From Deinococcus sp. (GTDB taxonomy: Bacteria; Deinococcota; Deinococci; Deinococcales; Deinococcaceae): a stretch of 24,177 bases of DNA. The first letter of the stretch is position 1. Each line of letters begins with the position of its first letter. The notes under the pieces are model-generated. The model was not told where the DNA came from and did no database searches. It was given only the letters and a program-made list of their open reading frames with translations. The position numbers and the translations under genes were made by a program. Shown here one piece after another: positions 9,072 through 16,251 of this stretch. The DNA is taken from positions 1 to 24,177 of the forward strand of contig JAGLBF010000021.1 of assembly GCA_018260375.1 (NCBI GenBank), given 5' to 3'.

Positions 9072-10057
9072 CTGGCCTTCCCGTCGCGTACTCGCGGGTC
9101 GATCACGGCGTACAGCAAATCAACGATAAAGTTGGCAACCAGCACGCTCGTGGCGATCATCAAAAAGATCGCCTGCATCAGCGGATAATCAAGCGCGTTG
9201 ACGGCTGTATACAGGTAAAAGCCCAGCCCCGGATAGGAAAAGACCGTCTCGACAAGAATCGCCCCACCGACCACAAAGCCCAGCGCCATTCCAAAGGCCG
9301 TCAGGCTCGGTAACATGGCGTTTTTCAGGACGTAACGGTTCAGAATACGACCTTCAGATAGTCCTTTTGCCCGGGCAAAAGCGAGATAATCCTCGCTTAG
9401 CACACTCATCACGTTGTTTCGCATAGTGATCAGCCACCCCCCGGCCGCTGTGACCACGATGGTCAGTCCGGGCAAGAGGGCGTGCTGGAGCATTGAGGCG
9501 ATCCATTTGGGTGTCCAGGCGTCACCTACAAAGGCGTCCAGGTTGCCACTAAGCGGAAACCAGTCACGCTTGAGCGCGAAGAAATACACCAACAGCTGGG
9601 CGAACCAGAAGTAGGGCATGGCGTTGATAAACAGGGCCAGGGGCGGCAGGATATCAGCGATAAACGTGCCTTTGCGCCACGCGCTAAACAGCCCCAGCAA
9701 ACTGCCGATCAGAAACGACAAGATAGTGGTGACGCCGATCAGTCCGATCGTCCAGGGCGCCGCGTTGCCGATCACTTCTGATACAGGCGAGGGAAAGTGA
9801 CTGACGCTGCGCCCAAAATCGCCGTGCAGGATGTTAACAAGGTAATGAAAGTATTCCTGAAGAGGGGAGCCAAGATTATCAAGGCCATACGCCTTTTTCA
9901 GTGCTTCAGCCGCCTCGGGGGTCATCTGGCCCTGATAGCGGGCCATCATCGCCCCTACAGGGTCACCAGGTACCAGACGCGGCAGGATAAAATTAAACGT
10001 TGCGGCGATCCAGAGTGTAAACAGCAACAGCCCTAGTCTTTTTAGAATATAAATCAT
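9068..10057 (-). CDS. DppB-type ABC transporter permease
   Basis: This 329-residue integral membrane protein is the first permease subunit of the importer. The N-terminal helix MIYILKRLGLLLFTLWIAAT and PRLVPGDPV are typical of the DppB/OppB branch. About six hydrophobic segments follow, and the cytoplasmic EAA-loop region reads DYLAFARAKGLSEGRILNRY. The C-terminus has the usual VIDPRVRDG. The ATG at 10055-10057 is preceded by GAGGTG on the coding strand. It is 74 bases downstream of the binding-protein gene, with a hairpin in that gap, and its end overlaps the next gene by four bases. Substrate specificity is inferred only from the neighbours. Confidence 0.92.
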   Translation of the reverse strand: MIYILKRLGLLLFTLWIAATFNFILPRLVPGDPVGAMMARYQGQMTPEAAEALKKAYGLDNLGSPLQEYFHYLVNILHGDFGRSVSHFPSPVSEVIGNAAPWTIGLIGVTTILSFLIGSLLGLFSAWRKGTFIADILPPLALFINAMPYFWFAQLLVYFFALKRDWFPLSGNLDAFVGDAWTPKWIASMLQHALLPGLTIVVTAAGGWLITMRNNVMSVLSEDYLAFARAKGLSEGRILNRYVLKNAMLPSLTAFGMALGFVVGGAILVETVFSYPGLGFYLYTAVNALDYPLMQAIFLMIATSVLVANFIVDLLYAVIDPRVRDGKAR

Positions 10058-10088
10058 GGGCGCACCTCGTAGCCGTCATGAAAGAGAA

Positions 10089-10115
10089 GGCCAGCCTCTC
10101 AGCCTGAGAGAGGCC
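10089..10115 (-). terminator. hairpin between binding-protein and permease genes (attenuator or mRNA stabiliser)
   Basis: On the minus strand, GGCC outer arms and a CTCTCAG-G-CTGAGAG core form a strong stem, followed by the pyrimidine-rich TTCTCTTT. It lies just after the binding-protein stop codon. It is too poor in U to be a full terminator, but it fits a partial terminator or 3'-end stabiliser that gives more binding protein than permease, as is common in ABC operons. Function is inferred. Confidence 0.5.
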
Positions 10116-10131
10116 AGCCCAGCAGACAGGT

Positions 10132-11766
10132 TTACTTGGGCTTGACGTTGATCAGCATAAAGCGCGCGCCGGTAGTTTCGTCCGAGTTGCCTTCATAGTA
10201 GGGGTTGCTCTCATCAGCAAATCCGCTGAAGCGTGCGCGGTTGTAGACATTAAAGCCAACGCGGGCTGTCAGGGGAACCCAGGGCTGGTTTTTCATAACC
10301 GTGGTCACGATGGTGCCCATCAGCTTTTTCTGCTGTACCGGGTCGCTGGTGGCCGCAAACGCGTTCAGGGCCTTGGTCAGCTGCGGATCGGTAAAGTGTG
10401 ACAGGTTACTGCTGGCAGTTTTACCCGCTGGGGCGCTGTAATCTGGGCTGAATGCCTGATTATACAGGTAGTAGGGCGTTGGCCCGTAGCCCCAGCCCCA
10501 GCTAACACCCATGTCAAAATTAGCCGTTTGGAAGCTGCCCGCGTAGCTGCTATAGACTTGCTGGTCGATGCTGGTGCTGATGCCTAGAGGCTTAAGCTGC
10601 TCGCCGATAACCTGGGCCATGGTGATAAAGTCCGTCCAGCCACTGCCCACCAAAATCTTGAACGCCGGCAGCGGCTTGCCGTCTTTGCCTAGGCGCTGCC
10701 CGGCACTGTTCTTTTTGTAGCCTGCGGCGCTCAGCGCTTTATCGGCAGCAGAGGTATCGAACTTGACCCCCAGCACGTTAGCCGCAGCAGGTTTCCACTG
10801 CTTGACCTGACCGAGCGCCATGCCTGAGTTGTCTGTCACAGGAACCGCACCAGCATAGGCTTTTTGGGTGATGACCTTGGTATCAAGGGCACCAGCAATT
10901 GCGCGGCGAAACGCTACATCATTAAACGGCGCTTTTAGGGTATTGAAATACAAAAAGTTGGCATTGAAGGCGGGCCACCAGTAATCGTTGTTGGGGCCTT
11001 TGGCCTTGTAATGCTTGTCGGGGTCAGAAACCGCGTTAAAGCTGTAGTCGGCCTTATCTTTCAGCAGCATCATGAGGGCCGCGTCATTGCCATTGGTCGC
11101 CATCCACGCCACGGCATCAACGTAGGGACGATCTTTCATCCAATACTTGGGATTTTTGAGGACGCGCAGCGCCTGGGGAGAATATGACTCGGCTATAAAC
11201 GGCCCAGTGCCGACCGGATTTTCGTTGGTAAAGGTCACCGGGTCTTTGACCCCTTTCCAAATGTGCTCCGGCACGATGGGCAGGTTGCCGATGTAATAGA
11301 GAAAGGGCACGTTGACTTTGTCAAATGAGATCACCACAGTATTGGCTTTGGGCGCTTTGACACTGCTGACGCCGCTTTTCCAGATTCCGGTCAGGTCAAG
11401 CGCCGGATTAGCCTTAATAAAATTAAACGAGAACGCCACGTCTTTGGCATCAAAGGCCTGACCGTCAGTCCATTTCACACCGGGGCGCGTGGTGATGGTC
11501 AGGGTCTTGTTGTCCTTGCTCCACACGTATTTTGTTCCTAAAATCCAGTTGACCTTGCCGTCACGCGGGGAAATATAAAACAGCGATTCATAGATAGCAC
11601 TCACAGTTGGTGCCAGGTGGTTGGCGCTCCCTGTATAGGGATTGTAGTTCTTGCCAGAAAAGGGGTGAGTAGCGGCGATGATAAAGGTGGACTTCGGCTC
11701 GGCAGCAAATGCAACACCAAAGAGCAGACCTGAAATGAGGAATGTTGACAGGATTGGATTTTTCAT
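10132..11766 (-). CDS. ABC transporter substrate-binding protein (SBP_bac_5 family)
   Basis: This 544-residue protein should capture the transported solute outside the membrane and deliver it to the permeases. It starts with a Sec signal, MKNPILSTF then ISGLLFGVAFA, with likely cleavage at AFA-AEP. There is no lipobox Cys, so it is probably soluble or held by other means. Family features include TITTRPGVKWTDGQ, FDAKDVAFSFNF, VGTGPFIAESY and FNDVAFRRAIAGALD, all typical of family 5 peptide/oligosaccharide-binding proteins. A very strong ribosome binding site, GGAGG, lies 5 bases before the ATG. It is first in the operon and divergent from the LacI-family gene. Family 5 proteins bind peptides, nickel or beta-glucan oligosaccharides; the GH3 and LacI context favours the last. 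Confidence 0.92.
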   Translation of the reverse strand: MKNPILSTFLISGLLFGVAFAAEPKSTFIIAATHPFSGKNYNPYTGSANHLAPTVSAIYESLFYISPRDGKVNWILGTKYVWSKDNKTLTITTRPGVKWTDGQAFDAKDVAFSFNFIKANPALDLTGIWKSGVSSVKAPKANTVVISFDKVNVPFLYYIGNLPIVPEHIWKGVKDPVTFTNENPVGTGPFIAESYSPQALRVLKNPKYWMKDRPYVDAVAWMATNGNDAALMMLLKDKADYSFNAVSDPDKHYKAKGPNNDYWWPAFNANFLYFNTLKAPFNDVAFRRAIAGALDTKVITQKAYAGAVPVTDNSGMALGQVKQWKPAAANVLGVKFDTSAADKALSAAGYKKNSAGQRLGKDGKPLPAFKILVGSGWTDFITMAQVIGEQLKPLGISTSIDQQVYSSYAGSFQTANFDMGVSWGWGYGPTPYYLYNQAFSPDYSAPAGKTASSNLSHFTDPQLTKALNAFAATSDPVQQKKLMGTIVTTVMKNQPWVPLTARVGFNVYNRARFSGFADESNPYYEGNSDETTGARFMLINVKPK

Positions 11767-12124
11767 AAGAACCTCCGGGAATTACACTGGATCTTGGCTG
11801 AACTGTGAGTGAGAGACGGGAAGGCCACCGTACGACATGCGTCTTTCGGAGCCCCCCTAGCGGTCAGGCGGCAAGGTTCATTTGTAGCGCTATAAATCTC
11901 TGGAAACACCAGGGAATCTTCAGCCCAGCGCAGTAGTAAACCCCGCCGCCTGATAAGCAAGTTGTTGATGTAATTTCAGTATAGCGTTAAATGCCAGTGC
12001 CTGCAAGTTCTGGGGTTATGCCACTCACAACCCGGGCCTTTAAGGAGGGGGATCAGCAGATCACCCTGCCCGCACCTCTACATGCAGCCTCACCCCTACA
12101 GATACGGTAGACTTCCGGGAATCT
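11767..12124. other. divergent control region between the transporter operon and the LacI-family gene
   Basis: This 358-base gap must hold the promoters for both directions. It contains a palindromic candidate operator (11882-11895) and a looser similar site, TATAGCGTTAAA, near 11980-11991. A weak plus-strand promoter TTGATG (11965-11970), 16 bases, TTAAAT (11987-11992) is possible. A good Shine-Dalgarno-like AAGGAGG near 12042 has no start codon at the right distance. A 65-codon minus-strand frame here has no family character, and I do not call it a gene. Confidence 0.5.
11882..11895. promoter_or_regulatory. candidate LacI-family operator
   Basis: TTGTAGCGCTATAA is a near-perfect palindrome (TAGCGCTA fully symmetric) with the CG-centred AGCGCT core typical of LacI-family operators, such as those of cellobiose regulators. 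It lies 116 bases upstream of the binding-protein start and in front of the divergent repressor gene. That this repressor binds it is an inference. Confidence 0.45.
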
Positions 12125-13210
12125 ATGGCTTTAAAGACATGCCACACGCCAGCGTCAGAAAACCTCCGCGCAGAATCAAAACCCAAGGTGACGATTGCTG
12201 AAGTCGCACAAAAGGCCGGGGTATCGCCGATGACCGTCTCGAATGTCATCAACAACAAGCCCAATGTGCGCCCACACATGCGTCAGCGCGTGCTCGACGC
12301 TATTGCAGCCACAAGTTACCGGGTCAATCCAGTGGCGCGTGCACTGGCGGGCGGCAAATCGCGGATGCTGAGCGTGATTACGCAGCAGCCACACCTGCCC
12401 TACGTCGCCGAGGTACTGACGGGAGCGGCGCACGAGGCCCAAAAACAAAATTATGACCTGGTGGTGTTGATGTTTGGTCGCCGCAGTCAAAGTGATCTGG
12501 CTGCCATCAGCAGGCTTTCGGCAGGCGCCCTGCTGATTCAGCCGAGTCGGGAAAATCTACTGGGTATTGCTGACCTTCCCGAGCATGTGGTCAGCGTCGA
12601 TGGCCCCGGCCCGCGCCCTCTGGGTGTGGACAATTACGGCGGAGCGTGTCAGGCGATGCAGCATCTGCTGTCGCTGGGGCATACGCGCATCGGGTTTATC
12701 ACCGGGTTGCAGGCCGCTGTCTATGATCAGACGCCAAAGCATGTGCTGGAAAACTACGATTACACCTACGATCATAAAGACGCCCCCGAGCGGCTGCGCG
12801 CTTACCGCGACTGTATGAAGGCGGCCGGACTACAGATTCCGCACGGTTACATTCAGGACAGTGATTACAGTAGGGCCGCTGGCGAGCGAGCGGCTAAGCG
12901 TTTGTTGAGCCTCAAAGACCCACCTACCGCTATTTTCGCCTCCTGTGACGCGATAGCGATCGGGGCGATTCACGTGGCCCAGAGTCGCGGCCTGAGTGTG
13001 CCGCAGCAGCTTAGTGTCGTGGGATTTGACGATTTTCCGGTAGCGTTACAGTCTCATCCTACGCTGACCACGGTTCGCCAGCCGCTGAGTGAAATCGGTG
13101 CCGCTGCTGTGCGGCTGCTGGTGGCAATGGCCGAGGATTGGCCGCAACAAGAGCCGCAGGTTTTTCCAACTGAGCTGGTGGTCAGAGAATCAACCTGTCG
13201 TCCGACATGA
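12125..13210 (+). CDS. LacI-family transcriptional regulator
   Basis: This 361-residue protein is a sugar-responsive DNA-binding repressor. The helix-turn-helix is unmistakable: VTIAEVAQKAGVSPMTVSNV (about 22-41), followed by the hinge region NPVARALAGGKSRM. The rest is a periplasmic-binding-protein-like effector domain (GACQAMQHLLSLGHTRIGFI, AIFASCDAIAIGA, LSVVGFDDFPVA, LTTVRQPLSEIG). The first 20 residues are an extension before the usual domain start; the ATG at 12125 has only a weak GGGAA upstream, so a slightly different start cannot be excluded. It is divergent from the transporter and GH3 operon, so it most likely represses that operon in the absence of an oligosaccharide inducer. The inducer is not predictable from sequence. 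Confidence 0.92.
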   Translation: MALKTCHTPASENLRAESKPKVTIAEVAQKAGVSPMTVSNVINNKPNVRPHMRQRVLDAIAATSYRVNPVARALAGGKSRMLSVITQQPHLPYVAEVLTGAAHEAQKQNYDLVVLMFGRRSQSDLAAISRLSAGALLIQPSRENLLGIADLPEHVVSVDGPGPRPLGVDNYGGACQAMQHLLSLGHTRIGFITGLQAAVYDQTPKHVLENYDYTYDHKDAPERLRAYRDCMKAAGLQIPHGYIQDSDYSRAAGERAAKRLLSLKDPPTAIFASCDAIAIGAIHVAQSRGLSVPQQLSVVGFDDFPVALQSHPTLTTVRQPLSEIGAAAVRLLVAMAEDWPQQEPQVFPTELVVRESTCRPT

Positions 13211-13258
13211 ATACCGGGTAACTAGAGGACGTCAGCCCAGGGAGCCTCTGGCGCAACG

Positions 13259-13272
13259 TGATACGGATTCCG
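13259..13272 (-). repeat. possible terminal remnant of the interspersed repeat
   Basis: TGATACGGATTCCG equals the end of the repeat at 24035 read in reverse. Only 14 bases match, so this could be chance, but it lies in an intergenic gap where such repeats occur. The 226-base gap 13211-13436 otherwise holds only the start of the 24-bp tandem repeat; I see no clear terminator for the two convergent genes. Confidence 0.3.
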
Positions 13273-13403
13273 GGGCCTAAAATCGTGGTAGACGGGCGAA
13301 ACAACCAGAGAACCGCTTTTCAAACCTGGAATGAGCTTACGCTTCTCGCAGCATGAGCCATCAGGCCACCTTAACCCTACCCGCGATTCAAAGCATTAAC
13401 CTG

Positions 13404-13451
13404 GCAAAGCCGTTGGGCGCTAGACCAGCAAAGCCGTTAGGCCTTAGGCCA
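13404..13451. repeat. two-copy 24-bp tandem repeat across a stop codon
   Basis: GCAAAGCCGTTGGGCGCTAG-type unit at 13404-13427 is followed directly by a similar unit at 13428-13451 (GCAAAGCCGTTAGGCCTTAG...), and a diverged third unit may continue into the coding region. The TAA stop of the nucleotidyltransferase-B2 gene (13437-13439) lies in the second unit, so the first unit is downstream of the gene. Confidence 0.6.
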
Positions 13452-14771
13452 GCGAAACTGCTCGGTGAACCTCAGGCGCGCCAGTGGCTCTTGGTACCAG
13501 TCGGGTACGCCGGACTCCTCTTCTATCCAGGCGTGGCCTGTGATGCCGTGGGGGGTACGCGCTACGCCGCTGACAAAGAACACGGGATGACCGCGCCGCT
13601 GTAGTGCGCGGTACGTGGCGTAAGCACGCGGAATGCACACGCCAAGCCGCCGCTGTCGGGGGTACAAGAGCCTTGTCCACCAGTTGATAGCGCCCATAAT
13701 GGCGCTGCTGTCCTGATCAGGTAGGCCCTGAGGTGTGGACATTGTCCAGCGCTGCAGCGGAAGGCGCGGGTCGGCGGAGCGCTTCCAAGCCAGGGCGGCG
13801 GCGAGTACGTCAGGCAGCACACGCAACATCCATATCAGGCGCTGAGGCAACAGGGCGAGCCGCACACGCCAGCGGGCGACGCTGGGTGAGTACCCGTCAT
13901 GTGTGATGGCCCTGAGCAAACTCGCCTCAGTTGCGGCTTCTTCAAAGGCAAAGTGTCGGCGCTGCGGGTTACAGGCGGCTTCAAAGGCGGCCCAGGTTGC
14001 CGCACCCCCCAGTTCGGCGGCCCGCGCTCTGGCGGCAGGTAGGCTCAGGTGATAGCGGTGTTGCAGTTGCTGACTGTCGGTATAGTCGGCGGGTTTAAGA
14101 CCGCCCGCGTCACCGCCCCAGCAGCGCCCAAAGGCCACATTGACCACCCAGCGGTCCAGGGGTGTGGGCCGCGTGACCATCAGCCCGTCCCAGTCTGTGG
14201 TTTCGGCGCGTTGCCAAACGGCCTGTGTGAGCGCCTCGTGTCGCCGCTGCGAGCCTGCCAACCAGCCCACCACAAAGCGGTGAACATCTAACTTGGTCTG
14301 GCGGCTGGGGCTGACCAGATGCGCGCACTCATGCGTCCAGCGCTGCGGATCGGCGTGCTGTCCGTCACTGTGCCAGCCGCGTGCCAAAGCCAGGTGAACC
14401 ATGCGGCTGATGACGGCGGGGTCATGAGGCACCACGATGTCCACGTCGCCGTAAAAGCGCTCAGCTGGGGTGCTGTACTCAAATTCAGCCAGCGCAAAGC
14501 CTTTGATCAGCAAAGCAGGTAGTTGTTCGGTATTCCAGGCAGCGAGCAAGTCGCGCACCTCACGGCGGATCAGGGCGTGGCGGGCACTCAGGGCCAGGTA
14601 CTCAGGTCGCAAAGCGGGGCGCAGCGGGTGCGTATCAGGCAACTGACGGTACAGCCAGCCGGTCAGGTGATGTAGCTGCAAAGCGTAGAGGTCTTGGGGG
14701 CTAAAGTCATGTACAGGGTCAGCGGGGTCAGCAGTCAGTACCCGCTGCACCACCAAAGCAGGTGCAGTCAT
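13437..14771 (-). CDS. nucleotidyltransferase-lasso B2 leader peptidase fusion
   Basis: This 444-residue protein joins two activities used in lasso-type RiPP pathways. The N-terminal part (about 25-300) is a family 5-like nucleotidyltransferase (NTP_transf_5): LLIKGFALAEFEY with K90, GDVDIVV with D109/D111, and a third acidic site in LDVHR (D162). The C-terminal part (about 310-444) is a B2-type transglutaminase-like leader protease: RLGVCIPRAYATYRALQRRG with Cys379, GHAWIE with His413, and Asp424 at a spacing like the McjB Cys-His-Asp triad. B2 proteins remove the leader peptide of lasso precursors. The two domains are usually separate genes. The gene has no ribosome binding site; a TANNNT box 8 bases before the ATG suggests a leaderless mRNA. 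It is divergent from the RRE and kinase genes. The nucleotidyltransferase target is unknown; peptide nucleotidylation is one possibility. Confidence 0.85.
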   Translation of the reverse strand: MTAPALVVQRVLTADPADPVHDFSPQDLYALQLHHLTGWLYRQLPDTHPLRPALRPEYLALSARHALIRREVRDLLAAWNTEQLPALLIKGFALAEFEYSTPAERFYGDVDIVVPHDPAVISRMVHLALARGWHSDGQHADPQRWTHECAHLVSPSRQTKLDVHRFVVGWLAGSQRRHEALTQAVWQRAETTDWDGLMVTRPTPLDRWVVNVAFGRCWGGDAGGLKPADYTDSQQLQHRYHLSLPAARARAAELGGAATWAAFEAACNPQRRHFAFEEAATEASLLRAITHDGYSPSVARWRVRLALLPQRLIWMLRVLPDVLAAALAWKRSADPRLPLQRWTMSTPQGLPDQDSSAIMGAINWWTRLLYPRQRRLGVCIPRAYATYRALQRRGHPVFFVSGVARTPHGITGHAWIEEESGVPDWYQEPLARLRFTEQFRWPKA

Positions 14772-14779
14772 TGCTGCTT

Positions 14780-14785
14780 AGGGTA
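14780..14785 (-). promoter_or_regulatory. candidate -10 box for a leaderless mRNA (nucleotidyltransferase-B2)
   Basis: On the minus strand TACCCT (TANNNT) lies 8 bases before the ATG at 14771, and no Shine-Dalgarno is present. This is the layout of leaderless Deinococcus genes. No convincing -35 was seen. Confidence 0.4.
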
Positions 14786-14843
14786 GCAGCGCTGTGTTGG
14801 GGCAATGTCAGGGGCAGCTCACCAACCTCGCCCGCAACTTTGC

Positions 14844-14849
14844 TAGGCT
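14844..14849 (+). promoter_or_regulatory. candidate -10 box for a leaderless mRNA (RRE protein)
   Basis: TAGGCT (TANNNT) is exactly 7 bases before the GTG at 14857, with no Shine-Dalgarno. This supports that GTG as the start, rather than the upstream GTG at 14794. A -35 element is not obvious. Confidence 0.4.
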
Positions 14850-14856
14850 AAATGCT

Positions 14857-15108
14857 GTGTGGAACGCTGCCCCCGATATCTTGACCACTGACCTCCAAGA
14901 CGAGCTGATCCTGATGGACGCGGCGGGTGGGGTGATGTTCAGCCTCAACGCTACGGGGCGCTTGCTGTGGCACAGCTTGCCCGCCAGCACCGAGGCACTG
15001 GTGCAGCGCCTGGTTGAGCAGTACGATCTCGCGCCCCAAGACGCGCTTAGTGACGTGCAGTATCTGCTGGGCGAGCTAGAGCAGCGCGGCCTGATACGCC
15101 CAGTATGA
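14857..15108 (+). CDS. PqqD-like RiPP recognition element (lasso B1-type)
   Basis: This 83-residue protein is a stand-alone RiPP recognition element of the PqqD family. Such proteins bind the leader peptide and present it to the B2 protease. Recognisable features are the beta-hairpin LILMDAAGGVMFSLNATGRL (29-48), the helix TEALVQRLVEQYDL, and the C-terminal winged-helix part DVQYLLGELEQRGLI. I chose the GTG at 14857 because it gives the normal PqqD length and a leaderless promoter box; a GTG at 14794 would add 21 residues without family character. The gene ends one base before the GTG of the kinase gene, so the two form a tight pair. It is divergent from the nucleotidyltransferase-B2 gene, and should work on the precursor encoded at 16252. 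Confidence 0.82.
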   Translation: MWNAAPDILTTDLQDELILMDAAGGVMFSLNATGRLLWHSLPASTEALVQRLVEQYDLAPQDALSDVQYLLGELEQRGLIRPV

Positions 15109-15109
15109 A

Positions 15110-15970
15110 GTGTGCCGTGTGAGCTGGGATTCGCTGGGCCTGCGGGTCTTTGCCCAGGATCTGCCTGTACCCTTCCAAGAGCGCCTTCGCCAGCGCTGGG
15201 CGCAAGCGGGTCACCCCGTCACCTTGCAGCTACATATCAGCGTGTCATCTGTGCCGGCCTGCCCAGTCACTCCGGCTGTGCCCCTTGACATCTCGGGGGC
15301 CAAAACCACTGTGCATGTGGCGGGCCGTGAGCTGTGGCTGGGTGAGGGGCTCTTTTTGCGCACTGAGGGCTCAGAGGTCATGGCCCTCATCAACCCCGCG
15401 AAGATTCAGGAAGTAGACCTGCTGCTGGCTTTTGCCGAAGCACACCGCTTGGCCGGCTGGCTGCCTTTGCACGCTGCAACAGTAAGCGGGGTAGGTCAGG
15501 CACTCAGCCTCTCAGGGCCAAGTGGAGCAGGCAAAAGCACGGCGGCGCTCCGGCTGCGCGGGGCAGGCTTATCACTGCTCGCTGAAGACCAAACATGGTG
15601 GCACGCACAAAGCGGCGCCGTGACGGGCCTAGACCGTTTTTTGCGGGCCTACCCTGATAGCGTTGAGCGCTTTGCACCGCACCTGCTCGGTCAGGCGCAG
15701 GGACAAGACCAGCACGGCAAGCTGCTGCTGCCGCTCGGCACCCAGCCAGCACCCCCCGCGCCCTTGCAGGCCATAGGTTTTTTGGGCCTGGAGCCTGCAC
15801 CTAGCCTCCCTGAACGGCTACGCGCCTTGTGGGAATGTACTGGTGTGCCGCTGCTGCCTGCAAGCCGCCAGCAGGTGAGTGAGGGGGTGGGCCGGTTGCT
15901 GCGCGAAGTAGACCTCTTTGGCCTGAGCCGTGACGAGGTGTTGGAATGTGCCCACAAGCGGCTGAGGTAG
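15110..15970 (+). CDS. HPr-kinase-like peptide kinase of a lasso-type RiPP locus
   Basis: This 286-residue protein carries the C-terminal kinase fold of HPr kinase/phosphorylase without its N-terminal domain. The P-loop is SGPSGAGKST (135-144), preceded by the typical LHAATVSG (120-127), and the acidic pair LLAEDQ (E159/D160) follows. In paeninodin-type lasso clusters, such kinases phosphorylate a Ser at the C-terminus of the precursor. Here the precursor C-terminus has two serines (Ser60 and Ser63 in SEQSN), so the same role is plausible. The GTG at 15110 lies one base after the RRE gene stop; an in-frame GTG at 15119 is an alternative start. No usual Shine-Dalgarno is visible, so translation is probably coupled to the RRE gene. 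Confidence 0.8.
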   Translation: MCRVSWDSLGLRVFAQDLPVPFQERLRQRWAQAGHPVTLQLHISVSSVPACPVTPAVPLDISGAKTTVHVAGRELWLGEGLFLRTEGSEVMALINPAKIQEVDLLLAFAEAHRLAGWLPLHAATVSGVGQALSLSGPSGAGKSTAALRLRGAGLSLLAEDQTWWHAQSGAVTGLDRFLRAYPDSVERFAPHLLGQAQGQDQHGKLLLPLGTQPAPPAPLQAIGFLGLEPAPSLPERLRALWECTGVPLLPASRQQVSEGVGRLLREVDLFGLSRDEVLECAHKRLR

Positions 15971-15997
15971 GTCGGTTGCTTTGAGCGACTCACAGTC

Positions 15998-16017
15998 TTC
16001 AGCGCACAATTGCTGAA
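15998..16017 (+). terminator. short hairpin after the kinase gene
   Basis: TTCAGC and GCTGAA form a 6-bp stem with an 8-base loop, 28 bases after the kinase stop. There is no U run, so it may be a weak or factor-assisted terminator at best. The 281-base gap 15971-16251 that it opens also holds two sets of direct repeats described separately. Confidence 0.25.
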
Positions 16018-16057
16018 CGCCCTGGCTATACGTTAACACCCTAGCTGTACGGTATAG

Positions 16058-16093
16058 CGCCTTGTCAAGATAACGCCTTGTCAAGCTGTCAAG
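16058..16093 (+). repeat. direct repeat upstream of the RiPP precursor gene
   Basis: CGCCTTGTCAAG occurs at 16058-16069 and 16074-16085, 16 bases apart, and a third partial copy CTGTCAAG follows at 16086-16093. The spacing and location suggest a protein-binding site or promoter-associated sequence, but no matching -10 box was found. Confidence 0.45.
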
Positions 16094-16166
16094 CACCAAA
16101 AGTTCTGCTAAGCCAATTCTGGCGGCACAGCTTTGGGATGACGCTGATTGCTTCAGCACATCGTAA

Positions 16167-16214
16167 GTTACATCACAAGACACATTACAAGGTACATCAC
16201 AAAGCACTGACAAT
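16167..16214 (+). repeat. 12-bp phased direct repeats upstream of the RiPP precursor gene
   Basis: Three adjacent 12-base units, GTTACATCACAA (16167), GACACATTACAA (16179) and GGTACATCACAA (16191), share ACATCACAA, and a diverged fourth AGCACTGACAAT (16203) follows. They end 37 bases before the precursor ATG. Near-helical-turn phasing fits a regulator operator or a leader RNA element. Confidence 0.6.
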
Positions 16215-16240
16215 CCTCATTTACCGTTGCGGTAATCCAG

Positions 16241-16245
16241 GGAGG
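16241..16245 (+). promoter_or_regulatory. strong ribosome binding site of the precursor gene
   Basis: GGAGG lies six bases before the ATG at 16252. It fixes the start of the small gene. In contrast, the biosynthetic genes in this locus lack a recognisable site, so the precursor should be translated far more strongly. Confidence 0.8.
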
Positions 16246-16251
16246 ATACTT

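Noticed and set aside
11763..11960. 65-codon minus-strand open frame between the binding-protein and LacI-family genes
   Set aside because: It has no family character and lies across the expected promoter and operator region.
12040..12060. Strong AAGGAGG-like sequence before the LacI-family gene
   Set aside because: No start codon follows at a usable distance in a frame with protein character, so I do not call a leader peptide.
13353..13604. 83-codon plus-strand frame with AKPLG-type repeats
   Set aside because: The repeats come from the 24-bp tandem duplication, and most of the frame is antisense to the B2 domain.
14794..14856. Upstream GTG start for the RRE protein
   Set aside because: It adds 21 residues without PqqD similarity and would include the candidate -10 box; the GTG at 14857 fits better.
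16167..16214. CRISPR array
   Set aside because: The 12-base units are directly adjacent, without unique spacers, and no cas genes are present.
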